Source of the DNA: Longimicrobiales bacterium
Lineage (GTDB): Bacteria > Gemmatimonadota > Gemmatimonadetes > Longimicrobiales > Gaopeijiaceae
Direction of reading: 5' to 3'
Assembly: GCA_028284495.1 (NCBI GenBank)
Contig: JANQRP010000032.1
Span: 124,001 to 188,000 of the forward strand
Length of the DNA stretch: 64,000 nt
The position numbers were made by a program, and so were the translations under genes. A model generated the notes under the pieces. It did not search any database. It was not told the origin of the DNA and saw only the letters and a program-made list of their open reading frames with translations. Every line of letters begins with the position of its first letter. Position 1 is the stretch's first letter. Of this stretch, positions 17,807-26,045 are shown one piece after another.

Positions 17807-18790
17807 ATGCGCCGCCTTCACTTCACTCTCGTTTTCGCGTTCCTCCTCGTCCCAGGCCCGCTGACCGCGCAGGAGACGATCCCGCTGACGTTCGCGTGGC
17901 AGCCGGGGCTGCGTGGGACCGTGACCCAGACCATGGATCAGTCCACCGGGGTCATGGGGATGCAGATGGAGCAGCGGATGGTCACCCGATACGCCATCGA
18001 GGTGCTCGATCATCCGGAGGGGGTGCTGATCCGGTTCCGCGACGGTGAGATGCTCGAGTCGTCGATGCCGGGGCTCCCGGGGATGCCGAGCGACGCCCTT
18101 CCGGCCGGCGCCGAGGAGTTCACCTCGCTCATGGCGACCGCCTCGTACGATGCGATCGTCGACGGCCAGGGCCAGCTCGTCCGGATCGAACGCGACGAGG
18201 CCACCCGCGCGCGACTCGAGGCGGTGATGGAGGAGATGCTCGCTCCGCTCCGCGAGATGTCGAACGAGATGCCGGCGATGTTCGAGGGCCTGCTTTCCGA
18301 GGAGACCCTGAACGCCACCGTGAAGCAGAGCTGGAACACCTCACTCGGGTTTCGACCCGGCGACGAGGTCGTGGTCGGCGAGACCTACACGTCCAGAGAT
18401 GAGCTTCCCTTTCCCGTCATGCAGAACCGATCGGTGCTGATGGACCTCGCGACGACAGTGACGGGGCGTGTGGCGTGCCGGAAGGGAGGGGCGCCCGACG
18501 GATGCGTACGGATGCTCACCGACGCGAGAACGGATCCTGAGGACATCCGGATGATGATGGAGGAGATGTTCGATCAGATGCTGGCGAATGCGCCGGTCGA
18601 GATGGAGATCTCGATGGGCGCCTTCGAACAGACGTTCCGGGTGGAGGCGATCACCGAGCCCGCCACGCTGGTGCCGCACCGGGTCTCCCTCACCTCCGAC
18701 GCGGAGATCGAGATGGACATGATGGGACAGTCGCTGACCACCGTGCAGCGGATGGAGCTGGAGATCGTGTACGAGTGGGAAGGTCGCTGA
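17807..18790 (+). CDS. exported protein of unknown function
   Basis: Exported protein of 327 residues. The ATG at 17807 begins a signal peptide (MRRLHFTLVFAFLLVPGPLTA, cut before QE). The mature part is beta-rich and Met-rich (for example QSTGVMGMQMEQRMV and MMMEEMFDQML) with a pattern similar to DUF6263-type secreted proteins; that family assignment is tentative. Two Cys close together (RVACRKGGAPDGC) may form a disulfide. It stands alone after the divergent propeller gene. Confidence 0.7.
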   Translation: MRRLHFTLVFAFLLVPGPLTAQETIPLTFAWQPGLRGTVTQTMDQSTGVMGMQMEQRMVTRYAIEVLDHPEGVLIRFRDGEMLESSMPGLPGMPSDALPAGAEEFTSLMATASYDAIVDGQGQLVRIERDEATRARLEAVMEEMLAPLREMSNEMPAMFEGLLSEETLNATVKQSWNTSLGFRPGDEVVVGETYTSRDELPFPVMQNRSVLMDLATTVTGRVACRKGGAPDGCVRMLTDARTDPEDIRMMMEEMFDQMLANAPVEMEISMGAFEQTFRVEAITEPATLVPHRVSLTSDAEIEMDMMGQSLTTVQRMELEIVYEWEGR

Positions 18791-19034
18791 TCTCGGACCG
18801 CCTCCCGGGGCGCATCTGAAACCTGGTCGACCCGGCACCCGTCGTGCAGGACGAGGAGGAGTGCAACCCTCGGGTGGCGCGACTCGTCAGAACAGGTGAC
18901 CGGCGGACGAGCCGGGCCGCGGGCCGTCCGGCTCGCACTGCCGCACACGTCCGCCGGCGACATGGAGCAGGCCTGTCGAGAGGGCTCGGCGGCAACGTGC
19001 GGCGTCCCGAGTGGATGTGTGGAGGATGACGACG

Positions 19035-19658
19035 ATGAAGGACGCGCAGGGGATGTGGACGATGACGAAGATGCGATCGGCGCCGGTGGCGATCCTGCTC
19101 GCGGCGGTGGTGTCCGGAGGATGTGCGACGGCGGGCAGCCCGCCGGCGTCGCCGGATCAGCCCCCCGAGTGGCGACCCCCGACCCAGTCGGCGTACACCG
19201 GGTGGTGCTACACGGTGAGCGCGGACGACTGGTCGCCGACGCTGGTGGAGCGGTTTCCGGAGCTGGAGGGATTCTCGATGCCGGAGGTCGTGTATCTCGG
19301 GCTCGAGCAGGAGCACGGCGCGATGGCCGCGGGCGTGAACACCGGCAACGAGGAGCTCGCCTGGGAGGACGCCCGGGAGGCCCGCTGGATCGGTGAGGAG
19401 CCGTTCGACAACGAACCGTGGGCGTTCGACCATGCCCACTGGTGGCAGATGGACGACGGTTCATACCGCATCGGGTTCGCCGGCAGCCACCAGTTCTGGA
19501 TCGGATTCGAGGCTCATCGGACGCCGAACGGACTCGACGGCGTCTTCCGCTACTGGGGTCAGGAGTCGCTCGGAGAGGCGAGCGAGCCGGAGGTAGTGGT
19601 CGGTGCGTTCCTCGAGCTGACCGACTGCCGGAGCACGCCGTTCGTGATGCTCGACTGA
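19035..19658 (+). CDS. lipoprotein of unknown function
   Basis: Lipoprotein of about 207 residues. Several in-frame starts exist (19011 GTG, 19026, 19035, 19053, 19071). The ATG at 19035 is chosen because GGAGG at 19021-19025 then has a 9-nt spacing. The signal (APVAILLAAVVSGGC) ends in the lipobox SGGC, followed by a Pro-rich linker. The mature domain is rich in Trp and acidic residues (WCYTVSADDW, DHAHWWQMDDGSYRIGF). No family recognised. The 244 bp upstream hold no evident gene. Confidence 0.65.
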   Translation: MKDAQGMWTMTKMRSAPVAILLAAVVSGGCATAGSPPASPDQPPEWRPPTQSAYTGWCYTVSADDWSPTLVERFPELEGFSMPEVVYLGLEQEHGAMAAGVNTGNEELAWEDAREARWIGEEPFDNEPWAFDHAHWWQMDDGSYRIGFAGSHQFWIGFEAHRTPNGLDGVFRYWGQESLGEASEPEVVVGAFLELTDCRSTPFVMLD

Positions 19659-19700
19659 CGAGGACTCCCGGACATCCGCCGTTCGCGGCGGGAGTGGGGC

Positions 19701-19741
19701 CCGGCCCCGGCGACGTTCGCGTTGCCGGGGCCGGTTTCGTT
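19701..19741 (+). terminator. Rho-independent terminator
   Basis: A perfect 11-bp GC stem, 19701-19711 pairing with 19724-19734 with a 12-nt loop, is followed by TTTCGTT. It lies 42 bp after the lipoprotein stop and before the next gene. The T tract is short, so efficiency is uncertain. Confidence 0.75.
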
Positions 19742-19879
19742 CAGGACCTGTCCGGCGCGGACGTGGACCTGCCACGCAGGGGGAAACGCCGGCCCGCCGG
19801 CGGGTAGAAGGCAACTCGGCCGACCCCGCTCGGCACCCTCCCGGCACATCCCCAGCCCGTCCGCGACAGGAGCGCCCGA

Positions 19880-21880
19880 GTGTCCGTTCGTCCGCCCGAC
19901 AGCCGCGAGAAGGAGCTCCGGGAGATCGCCACGTACATGGTGGCGCGTGTGGAGCGTGGGGCGGGGGTGGACCCGCTGTGCGAGCTCGTCGCGGCCATCC
20001 GGCCCCGCCGTGCCGACCAGGGTGACGAGGCGATGCGACGGCTGGTTCGCGCCCTCGAGGCCTCGGACGGACTGGGCGAACGGCTCGGGCGGGTGCTACG
20101 CGATCTCGTCGGCGGCGTCCACCTGTTTCCGGCGTTCACCGAGTCGGGCGTGCCGTCGACGAAGGGCTTCCTGGGCGAGCTGACCTCGCGGATCCTTCGT
20201 CGAGTCGTACCCGAGCTCGACCCTCCCGCCGATCTCCGCTCGCTCATCCGGTACCTGTTCAGCGATCCCCAGGATCACGAGTGGATCGCGGACGTGACGC
20301 CGGCCACGTGGCGGGACCTCCTGTCGGCGATGGGCGTGCGCGCCGACTCTGTTACGGGCATCGACGTGGAGCACGCCACGGCGATCCGCGGTCTCGCGCA
20401 CCATATCGCGAGCCTGGGACTTCAGCCGGAGATCCACGAACGGCTCCCGGGGCTCGACGAAGCCGTCTCGCCGTTCATGCGGCTGTCCGCCGCGGCCCTC
20501 CGGTACGTCGAGGGTTTCGAGACGGGTGAGGTCGGCGGACAGACGCGGCTGCTGCACCAGGCGCTCGAGGTCGTCGAGCAGTGCCGCGACAGCGTCCAGC
20601 TCGTCCGCGACGGCAACCGTGAGCACGGCACCAACCTCCGGCTGACGGGCTTCACCTACCGCCTGGACGCCCTGCTGGACCGGATCGAGATCCTCCTTCA
20701 CCTGTCGGAGGTCGAGGAGGAGAAGTTCAGGGAGTCGCTCGGCCGTCTGGTGGCCGTGCTCGTGGCGGCCGAGAAGAACCGCAACGCCGTCCTCTCCCAC
20801 GTTCGGGAGCACGTGGACCTCCTCGCGCTCGAGATCGTCGAGCACTCCGCGCGGAAGGGGAGCAAGTACATCACCTCCGGCCGCCGCGACTGGTGGAAGT
20901 TCTTCGGCGCGAGCCTCGGCGGCGGCGTGATCGTCGCGTGCTTTTCACTGGTGAAGACGCTGACGGCGCAGTGGGGGCTGCCCCTGGGCATCGAGGCGAT
21001 CCTCTTCGGGCTGAACTACTCCGTGTGCTTCGTGCTCATCTACCTGACCGGCTCCGCGCTCGCGACCAAGCAGCCCGCGATGACGGCGAACACGATCGCG
21101 CGGGAGCTCGGCGACCCGCAGAACCGGACGCTCGAGCGTCTGGAGGAGCTGGTGATCCGGGTCTGGAGGAGCCAGTTCGTGAGCTTCGTCGGGAACCTCG
21201 CAGCGGCGCTGCCGATCGCGTTTCTCCTCTCGATGGCGTTCTACCGGGTGACCGGCGCCCCTGCCGCACCGGACTACAAGGCCGAATCCATGCTCGCGGC
21301 GCTGCACCCGCTCCAGAGCGGAACGGTGTTCTATGCGGCGGCGGCCGGCTTCTTCCTGTTCGCGGCCGGCCTCGTGTCCGGATGGGTCGACAACCGGAAT
21401 CTCAATCGCGATGTGCCGCGTCGGGTCGCGGAGCACCCGGTGCTCACGTCCGTCCTCGGTGCCACGGGTGCCGCACGGGTCGGCACGTTCCTCGACAAGA
21501 ACCTCGGGATCATCGCCGGCAACGTCTTCCTCGGCTTCGCGCTCGGCTCCCTGGGAACGGTCGGGGAGATCCTGGGGCTCCCGCTCGACATCCGACACAT
21601 CGCCTTCGCGTCGGCCGAGTTCGGCACCGCCCTCGAGAGCCTGAACCTGGCCGTCGCGGGGGAGGTCGTCGTGGCCGTCGCGATCGGGATCCTGCTGATC
21701 GGTCTGATCAACTTCCTGGTGAGCTTCGGCCTCAGTCTCGCGATGGCGCTGGAGTCGAGGCGTCTGACCTGGAGGGAGCTCAGGACGGTGACGGGCCACC
21801 TGGGGTCGGCACTCGTGCGCCGCCCGGTGGACTGGTTCTGGCCGCCCCGGACGCCCGCGCCCGAGGAGGGCCAGGCGTGA
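19880..21880 (+). CDS. PF10136-type membrane protein (annotated 'site-specific recombinase', name doubtful)
   Basis: Protein of 666 residues with a GTG start at 19880 and an AGGAG-like site seven bases upstream. The long helical N-terminal half includes the family block HLFPAFTESGVPSTKGFLGE, followed by SLIRYLFSDP. The second half has about six TM helices, among them LGGGVIVACFSLVKTL, ILFGLNYSVCFVLIYLTGSA and VVVAVAIGILLIGLINFLVS, and the motif LATKQPAMTANTIA. Homologues are called site-specific recombinase or Gcr, but an integral membrane protein without a recombinase fold is unlikely to cut DNA. The true role is unknown. It is not part of a mobile element here. Confidence 0.82.
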   Translation: MSVRPPDSREKELREIATYMVARVERGAGVDPLCELVAAIRPRRADQGDEAMRRLVRALEASDGLGERLGRVLRDLVGGVHLFPAFTESGVPSTKGFLGELTSRILRRVVPELDPPADLRSLIRYLFSDPQDHEWIADVTPATWRDLLSAMGVRADSVTGIDVEHATAIRGLAHHIASLGLQPEIHERLPGLDEAVSPFMRLSAAALRYVEGFETGEVGGQTRLLHQALEVVEQCRDSVQLVRDGNREHGTNLRLTGFTYRLDALLDRIEILLHLSEVEEEKFRESLGRLVAVLVAAEKNRNAVLSHVREHVDLLALEIVEHSARKGSKYITSGRRDWWKFFGASLGGGVIVACFSLVKTLTAQWGLPLGIEAILFGLNYSVCFVLIYLTGSALATKQPAMTANTIARELGDPQNRTLERLEELVIRVWRSQFVSFVGNLAAALPIAFLLSMAFYRVTGAPAAPDYKAESMLAALHPLQSGTVFYAAAAGFFLFAAGLVSGWVDNRNLNRDVPRRVAEHPVLTSVLGATGAARVGTFLDKNLGIIAGNVFLGFALGSLGTVGEILGLPLDIRHIAFASAEFGTALESLNLAVAGEVVVAVAIGILLIGLINFLVSFGLSLAMALESRRLTWRELRTVTGHLGSALVRRPVDWFWPPRTPAPEEGQA

Positions 21881-21887
21881 CGAGGCG

Positions 21888-22502
21888 CTAGTCGACCGCG
21901 CTTCCCAGCGCCATTCCCACGCGAAGGCCCCACCGGGTGGCGGAGAACTCCGTGCCCGGGATGCCGACCCCATCGAGCTCGGCGCCCGCGTAGTCGCGGT
22001 AGCTCGCGCCGCCCGCGATGATCACGCGTGCGCGACGGTTGAGGGGAATCTCGACACCGACCTCCGCGCCGTAGGCGAGTCCATCCTCGTCGACGACGAG
22101 GATTTCACCCGCCTGATCCGACGGCGCGACCGTGCTGATCCGGGTCCAGCCGAAACGCGCCCCGATGAAGGGATGGATTCCCCCGCGCCCGCCGAACGCC
22201 TGGCGCAGCACGAGGTTCACTTCGGCATCATCCCACCGGATGCGGTCCACCGGACCGACCACGTTGGAGTCGAACCCCCCGGTGACGCCCTCGAGCCCGA
22301 CACCGAGTCCCGGCGTCAGCTCGCCGAAGATCCCGAATCCGCCACGGAAGCCCGCGTCCAGCGGGTCGGTAGCGTCGCCGGACCAGGCGTACTGACCACC
22401 CCAGAACTCGACTCCGCGGAAGCGGAACTGCGCTTCGAGGTCGGTGGGCGCGGTGCCCGCGGCGACGGCGAGTGCGAGAGACAGCAATGTGATGCGGCGC
22501 AT
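21888..22502 (-). CDS. predicted outer-membrane beta-barrel protein
   Basis: Exported protein of 204 residues. The start at 22502 (MRRITLLSLALAVAAG) has GGGAG eight bases upstream. The signal peptide is cut near LEA-QF. The mature part consists of alternating amphipathic strands with many Gly and Tyr/Trp, ending in RWGLRVGMALGSAVD. This resembles OmpW/OprF-like 8-strand barrels. It lies downstream of the TolC-family gene in the same direction (82 bp), so the two may be co-expressed. Confidence 0.7.
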   Translation of the reverse strand: MRRITLLSLALAVAAGTAPTDLEAQFRFRGVEFWGGQYAWSGDATDPLDAGFRGGFGIFGELTPGLGVGLEGVTGGFDSNVVGPVDRIRWDDAEVNLVLRQAFGGRGGIHPFIGARFGWTRISTVAPSDQAGEILVVDEDGLAYGAEVGVEIPLNRRARVIIAGGASYRDYAGAELDGVGIPGTEFSATRWGLRVGMALGSAVD

Positions 22503-22584
22503 GGCACCAGCTCCCGGAAGTCCGAGTCGGATCGTGAGAGTCATTGAACCCGGTCCCGGCCGAAAGGTGTCGTTCGCCGTCGCC

Positions 22585-24171
22585 TCAGTTCCCGACGACC
22601 TGGACCTGCTCGAAGTTGGCGATCGCGTTCACGTGGTTGATCAGCGCCTGCAGCTCCTGGAGCCGGGCCGAGGTGAGCTGGTTCTGGGCCTGCACCAGCT
22701 CGAAGTTCGTGGCGACGCCGACCTGGAACCGGGCGAGTTCCGCCTGGAGGTTCTGTTCGGACGCCTCGGCGCTGCGCTGCGCGGCCTGGTACTGGAGGAA
22801 GGTGTTTCGGACCGCGAGGCCGGCCGCCGTCACCTGCGTCACGACGTTCAGCTCCTGCGTGCGGACCGAGAGGTTCTGCTGACGCAGCTGCAGCTCGGCG
22901 CGCTCGAGGTTGAGCCGGTCCGGGTTCGTCCCGATCGGGTAGGAGGCGTTCAGCGTGACGTTCCACGTCGGCGCGTCCCGGTCGAGGATCGCCTGCAGCC
23001 CGTCACCGTAGCCTCCGGACTCGATCAGCACGGGCTCGCCGCCCAGCTGGCCGCGGTCGAAGCGGTCGCCACCCACGCCCTGCAGTGAATAGGAGGCCGA
23101 GAGGCTCAGGTCCGGAAGCGCGTTCGACTCGGTCACCTCGAGGTTCACCTCGGAGATGTCCACCTGCCGCCGCGCCTGCTGGAGGTCGAGCCGGGTCGCG
23201 AGAGCGCGGTCGATGGCGCCGTCGAGATCGACCTCCTGATCGACGACCACGGGAAGGTCGGTGGGGAGGATGCGCTGCGCGAGCAGGTCGTCCGTGGCGC
23301 CGTCGAGCAGGAGCTGCTTGAAGGCGAGCTCGGCGTTGGTCCACTGGATCTCGGCGTTGAGAAGGGCCTGCTCGGCGCTGGCGACCTGCGCCTCCGCCTG
23401 CGTGACCTGGAACGGCGTGCCCTGACCCGCCTGCAGCCGGACCTCGTTCTGGGCGAGCGTCTCCTGTGCCTGAGCGAGCGAGCGGCGCTGGATCTCGATC
23501 TGCTCGATCGACGACCGCAGGGCCCAGTAGCGCTGACGGATCTGGTTCGTGATGAGGGCGATCTGGGACTCGACCTGCAGGTCGGTGATGTCGAGCTGGA
23601 TGGTCTGGGTCTGGAGCTGGGCGCGCTGTGCGTCCATTCGGAGGCCCGCCAGCAGGGGCTGCGTGTACTGGAGGCTCACCGATGAGCTGTAGCTCGGATT
23701 CAGCGTCGCGAAGATGTTGTTGGTCTCGGACCGGCTGTTGTTGAAGTTCGCCGAGAGACGGCCGCCGTACCACGGAATCGGCTGTGTCAGCGACGTGTTG
23801 AGGCTGAGCCGCTCGTTGGTGATCGTGCTCGCTCCGTCCAGCTGGCTGGTCGAGAGGTTCGACGAGTTGTTGTATCCGACGTTCGCGGAGAGGGCCGGGT
23901 TGAAGGCGGTGCGGGCCTGGCGGTAGGCGAACGCCTGCAGAGTGGGGGTGAGACGGACACTCTGGATGTTCAGGTTCGCCTGGAGGGCGCGTTCGATCGC
24001 CTCGTCCAGCGACATGCGAACGACGACGTCGCCCTCGGCCACCGGCGGCAGCGCCGTTCCGACCTCGTACGGCTCGACCTCGGGGAGGGGGTCCTGCGCC
24101 GTGGCCGGCGCGGCGGAGAGTACCAGCATGACGACCGCGACCAGTCCGGTCATCGTCGAAATCGCCTTCAT
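22585..24171 (-). CDS. TolC-family outer-membrane efflux protein
   Basis: Protein of 528 residues with a signal peptide (to ATAQ) and the double OEP repeat of TolC. The first repeat starts at MSLDEAIERALQANLNIQSV and the second at DLDGAIDRALATRLDLQQAR. Between them are long amphipathic helices rich in Gln, Ala and Leu and barrel strands such as SVSLQYTQPLLAG. TolC proteins form the outer-membrane duct of efflux pumps or type I secretion. No inner-membrane partner is encoded nearby, so it is an orphan subunit. It is divergent from the cyclophilin gene (187 bp). Confidence 0.92.
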   Translation of the reverse strand: MKAISTMTGLVAVVMLVLSAAPATAQDPLPEVEPYEVGTALPPVAEGDVVVRMSLDEAIERALQANLNIQSVRLTPTLQAFAYRQARTAFNPALSANVGYNNSSNLSTSQLDGASTITNERLSLNTSLTQPIPWYGGRLSANFNNSRSETNNIFATLNPSYSSSVSLQYTQPLLAGLRMDAQRAQLQTQTIQLDITDLQVESQIALITNQIRQRYWALRSSIEQIEIQRRSLAQAQETLAQNEVRLQAGQGTPFQVTQAEAQVASAEQALLNAEIQWTNAELAFKQLLLDGATDDLLAQRILPTDLPVVVDQEVDLDGAIDRALATRLDLQQARRQVDISEVNLEVTESNALPDLSLSASYSLQGVGGDRFDRGQLGGEPVLIESGGYGDGLQAILDRDAPTWNVTLNASYPIGTNPDRLNLERAELQLRQQNLSVRTQELNVVTQVTAAGLAVRNTFLQYQAAQRSAEASEQNLQAELARFQVGVATNFELVQAQNQLTSARLQELQALINHVNAIANFEQVQVVGN

Positions 24172-24358
24172 GGGCTTCCTGTCCTGTGGTGTCGGAGCGG
24201 GTCGTGCCGCGCCGTTGAGTCGGGGTCCGAACCAGACCGTGATCGGCCATCCATGTGGACGTGCGGACGACCCGAAGCGTTGACGCGTCGCGCGCCGCCG
24301 TCGTTAAACCTAACGTGCTGTACAGTTCGCCTGTTTCCCGTGATCGAACGAGCCGTCC

Positions 24359-25027
24359 ATGGAGCGTCGCCGCCTCCTGCCGCTACTCTGTGCCGTCGCT
24401 GTCGCTGTCGCCGCGTCCGCATGCGGTGCCGGTGCCCCGCCGCGCATCCCCGGCCCCGAGTTCGGCTCCGCGGTGGCGCCCGACTCGTTCGCGGTTCTGT
24501 TCAGGACGAGCGCAGGCGACTGGACCGCAGTCTTCCATCGCGCCTGGTCTCCGCGGGGCGCCGAGCGGGTGTGGGAGCTGGCGCGGCGTGATGTCTGGGC
24601 CGGGGCACGCTTCTACCGTGTGAATCCGCGCGTCGTGCAGTTCGGGTACTCCGGCGACCCGGTTCGGGACTCGGTGTGGCGGGAACTGACGATCGAGGAC
24701 GATCCCGTCGTCGCGACCAACTCGGTGGGGCGGATCTCGTTCGCGCGCGGAGGCCCTGACAGCCGCTCGTTCCAGCTCTTCGTGAACCGGGTGGACAACG
24801 CCGGCCCGGGGGTCGAGCGCTACGACTACGACACCTGCTGCGACGGGGGCTACCCGCCCGTGGGTGAGATCCGGGAGGGGCGCGCGGCCTTCGAGGCGAT
24901 CAACGACGAATACGGGCAGACGCCTCCCCAGGACTCGATCCGACTGCTCGGGAGCGCCTTCCTGGAGCGTGCGTTCCCCCGCCTCGACTCCATCATCGGG
25001 ACCCGCGTGGTGGCCGAATGGCGGTGA
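24359..25027 (+). CDS. cyclophilin-type peptidylprolyl isomerase, lipoprotein
   Basis: Lipoprotein of 222 residues: signal peptide with lipobox ASAC (Cys22). The cyclophilin fold is recognisable. FYRVNPRVVQFGYSGDP carries the catalytic Arg (R87) and the Gln (Q94). GRISFARGGPDSRSFQLFVN corresponds to the active-site strand, and GYPPVGEIREG to the GxVxxG turn. It should speed proline isomerisation in envelope proteins. An inserted Cys pair (DTCCDGG) is unusual. Divergent from tolC and followed 85 bp later by a small membrane protein. Confidence 0.85.
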   Translation: MERRRLLPLLCAVAVAVAASACGAGAPPRIPGPEFGSAVAPDSFAVLFRTSAGDWTAVFHRAWSPRGAERVWELARRDVWAGARFYRVNPRVVQFGYSGDPVRDSVWRELTIEDDPVVATNSVGRISFARGGPDSRSFQLFVNRVDNAGPGVERYDYDTCCDGGYPPVGEIREGRAAFEAINDEYGQTPPQDSIRLLGSAFLERAFPRLDSIIGTRVVAEWR

Positions 25028-25112
25028 GCGCGCGACGGGGCGTTCGCGGTCGTATGGCGGCTTGCCTACCTTCCGGCAGCCCGCGACCCCGCGCGAGAGG
25101 ATGCGCGAGAGG

Positions 25113-25355
25113 ATGAACGACTCCACACGATCGGACGTTCCACGTCGCCGCGTCATCTTCGGACACGGCGTGGTCGCGGTGGCCGCGTTCGTGGCGGCCT
25201 TCGCGCTGCTGAGCCGCACCGGTTCCGAGTTCGCGCTGGTTCTCCTGCTGCCGGCGCTCCTCTTCCTCGTGCGCACGCTCGTGGGGATTCGCCGCCGCCG
25301 CGAGTACCGCGCACCGGACGCCGGGGGAGAATCCCCGGGCGGTCGAGATCCGTAG
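25113..25355 (+). CDS. small membrane protein
   Basis: Protein of 80 residues with two closely spaced TM helices (VIFGHGVVAVAAFVAAFALL and EFALVLLLPALLFLVRTLVG), then a basic stretch and a disordered tail. The start is either the ATG at 25113 or 25101; each has GAGAGG close upstream. No family recognised. It precedes the gene at 25395 by 39 bp and may belong to the same transcript. Confidence 0.5.
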   Translation: MNDSTRSDVPRRRVIFGHGVVAVAAFVAAFALLSRTGSEFALVLLLPALLFLVRTLVGIRRRREYRAPDAGGESPGGRDP

Positions 25356-25394
25356 GATCGGACACCCCCTTTCGAGACCCCAGGCACCGCCGTC

Positions 25395-26045
25395 ATGACC
25401 GAGGACTCCGACCCCCACGCCGCGCCGCCCGCCCCCGCGAGAGATCGCTTCACCCCGACGCAGGTGCGCCGGATCCTCCAACGGGCGTCCGAGATCGACG
25501 CCCACGGCGAGCACGCCAGCGTCGAGGAACTCCTCAGGGTGGCCCGCGAGGCCGGCATCGACCTCCACGCGATGGAGCTCGCGATCGCGGAGGTGGCGGA
25601 GGGTCCCGAGGTGGAGCCGGCGACGGCGGTCGCCGAGGTCCGCGCGGCTCCGCCGGCTCCGACGCGAGACACCCTGGTGCCCTCGATTCTCGGCGGTGCG
25701 GTGGCGGGCGTGCTCGGGGGAATTCTGTTCGGGGTCGGGCCCACCACGCCGCTGGCCGCGATCGGGATCGGCGGCCTGTTTCTGCTGGCCCTCGTGCGGG
25801 CCGCCCAGCTGGGACGGAAGGGGGCGCTCCTCGAGTTCCAGCTCCAGAACCTGGTCACGATGGTGCTCGGCGTGGCCGCGGCTGTGCCCTTCGCGGGAAT
25901 CTGGGGCGAAGACGTGGCGATGGTGCTGATGCTCCTCTGGATCGTCACGTCCGTTCTCGGGGGCGGACTCGTCTGGTGGCTCGGCCGCGACGCGCCGGAC
26001 GAGGACGGGACGGGCGACGGCCGCACGCTTCCTCGACGGGGCTGA
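25395..26045 (+). CDS. membrane protein with N-terminal helical module (shared with the gene at 12180)
   Basis: Protein of 216 residues. The module FTPTQVRRILQRASEI ... ASVEELLRVAREAGIDLHAM resembles that of the 12180 product. It is followed by an Ala/Pro linker and four TM helices in two hairpins (ILGGAVAGVLGGILFGVG, AIGIGGLFLLALVRAAQL, LVTMVLGVAAAVPFAGIWG, VLMLLWIVTSVLGGGLVWWL). The stop overlaps the next start by one base (TGATG), so translation of the two is probably coupled. No named family. Confidence 0.75.
   Translation: MTEDSDPHAAPPAPARDRFTPTQVRRILQRASEIDAHGEHASVEELLRVAREAGIDLHAMELAIAEVAEGPEVEPATAVAEVRAAPPAPTRDTLVPSILGGAVAGVLGGILFGVGPTTPLAAIGIGGLFLLALVRAAQLGRKGALLEFQLQNLVTMVLGVAAAVPFAGIWGEDVAMVLMLLWIVTSVLGGGLVWWLGRDAPDEDGTGDGRTLPRRG

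Noticed and set aside
19880..21880. Possible mobile element because homologues are named site-specific recombinase
   Set aside because: No terminal repeats, attachment sites or integrase features flank it, and the protein is an integral membrane protein.
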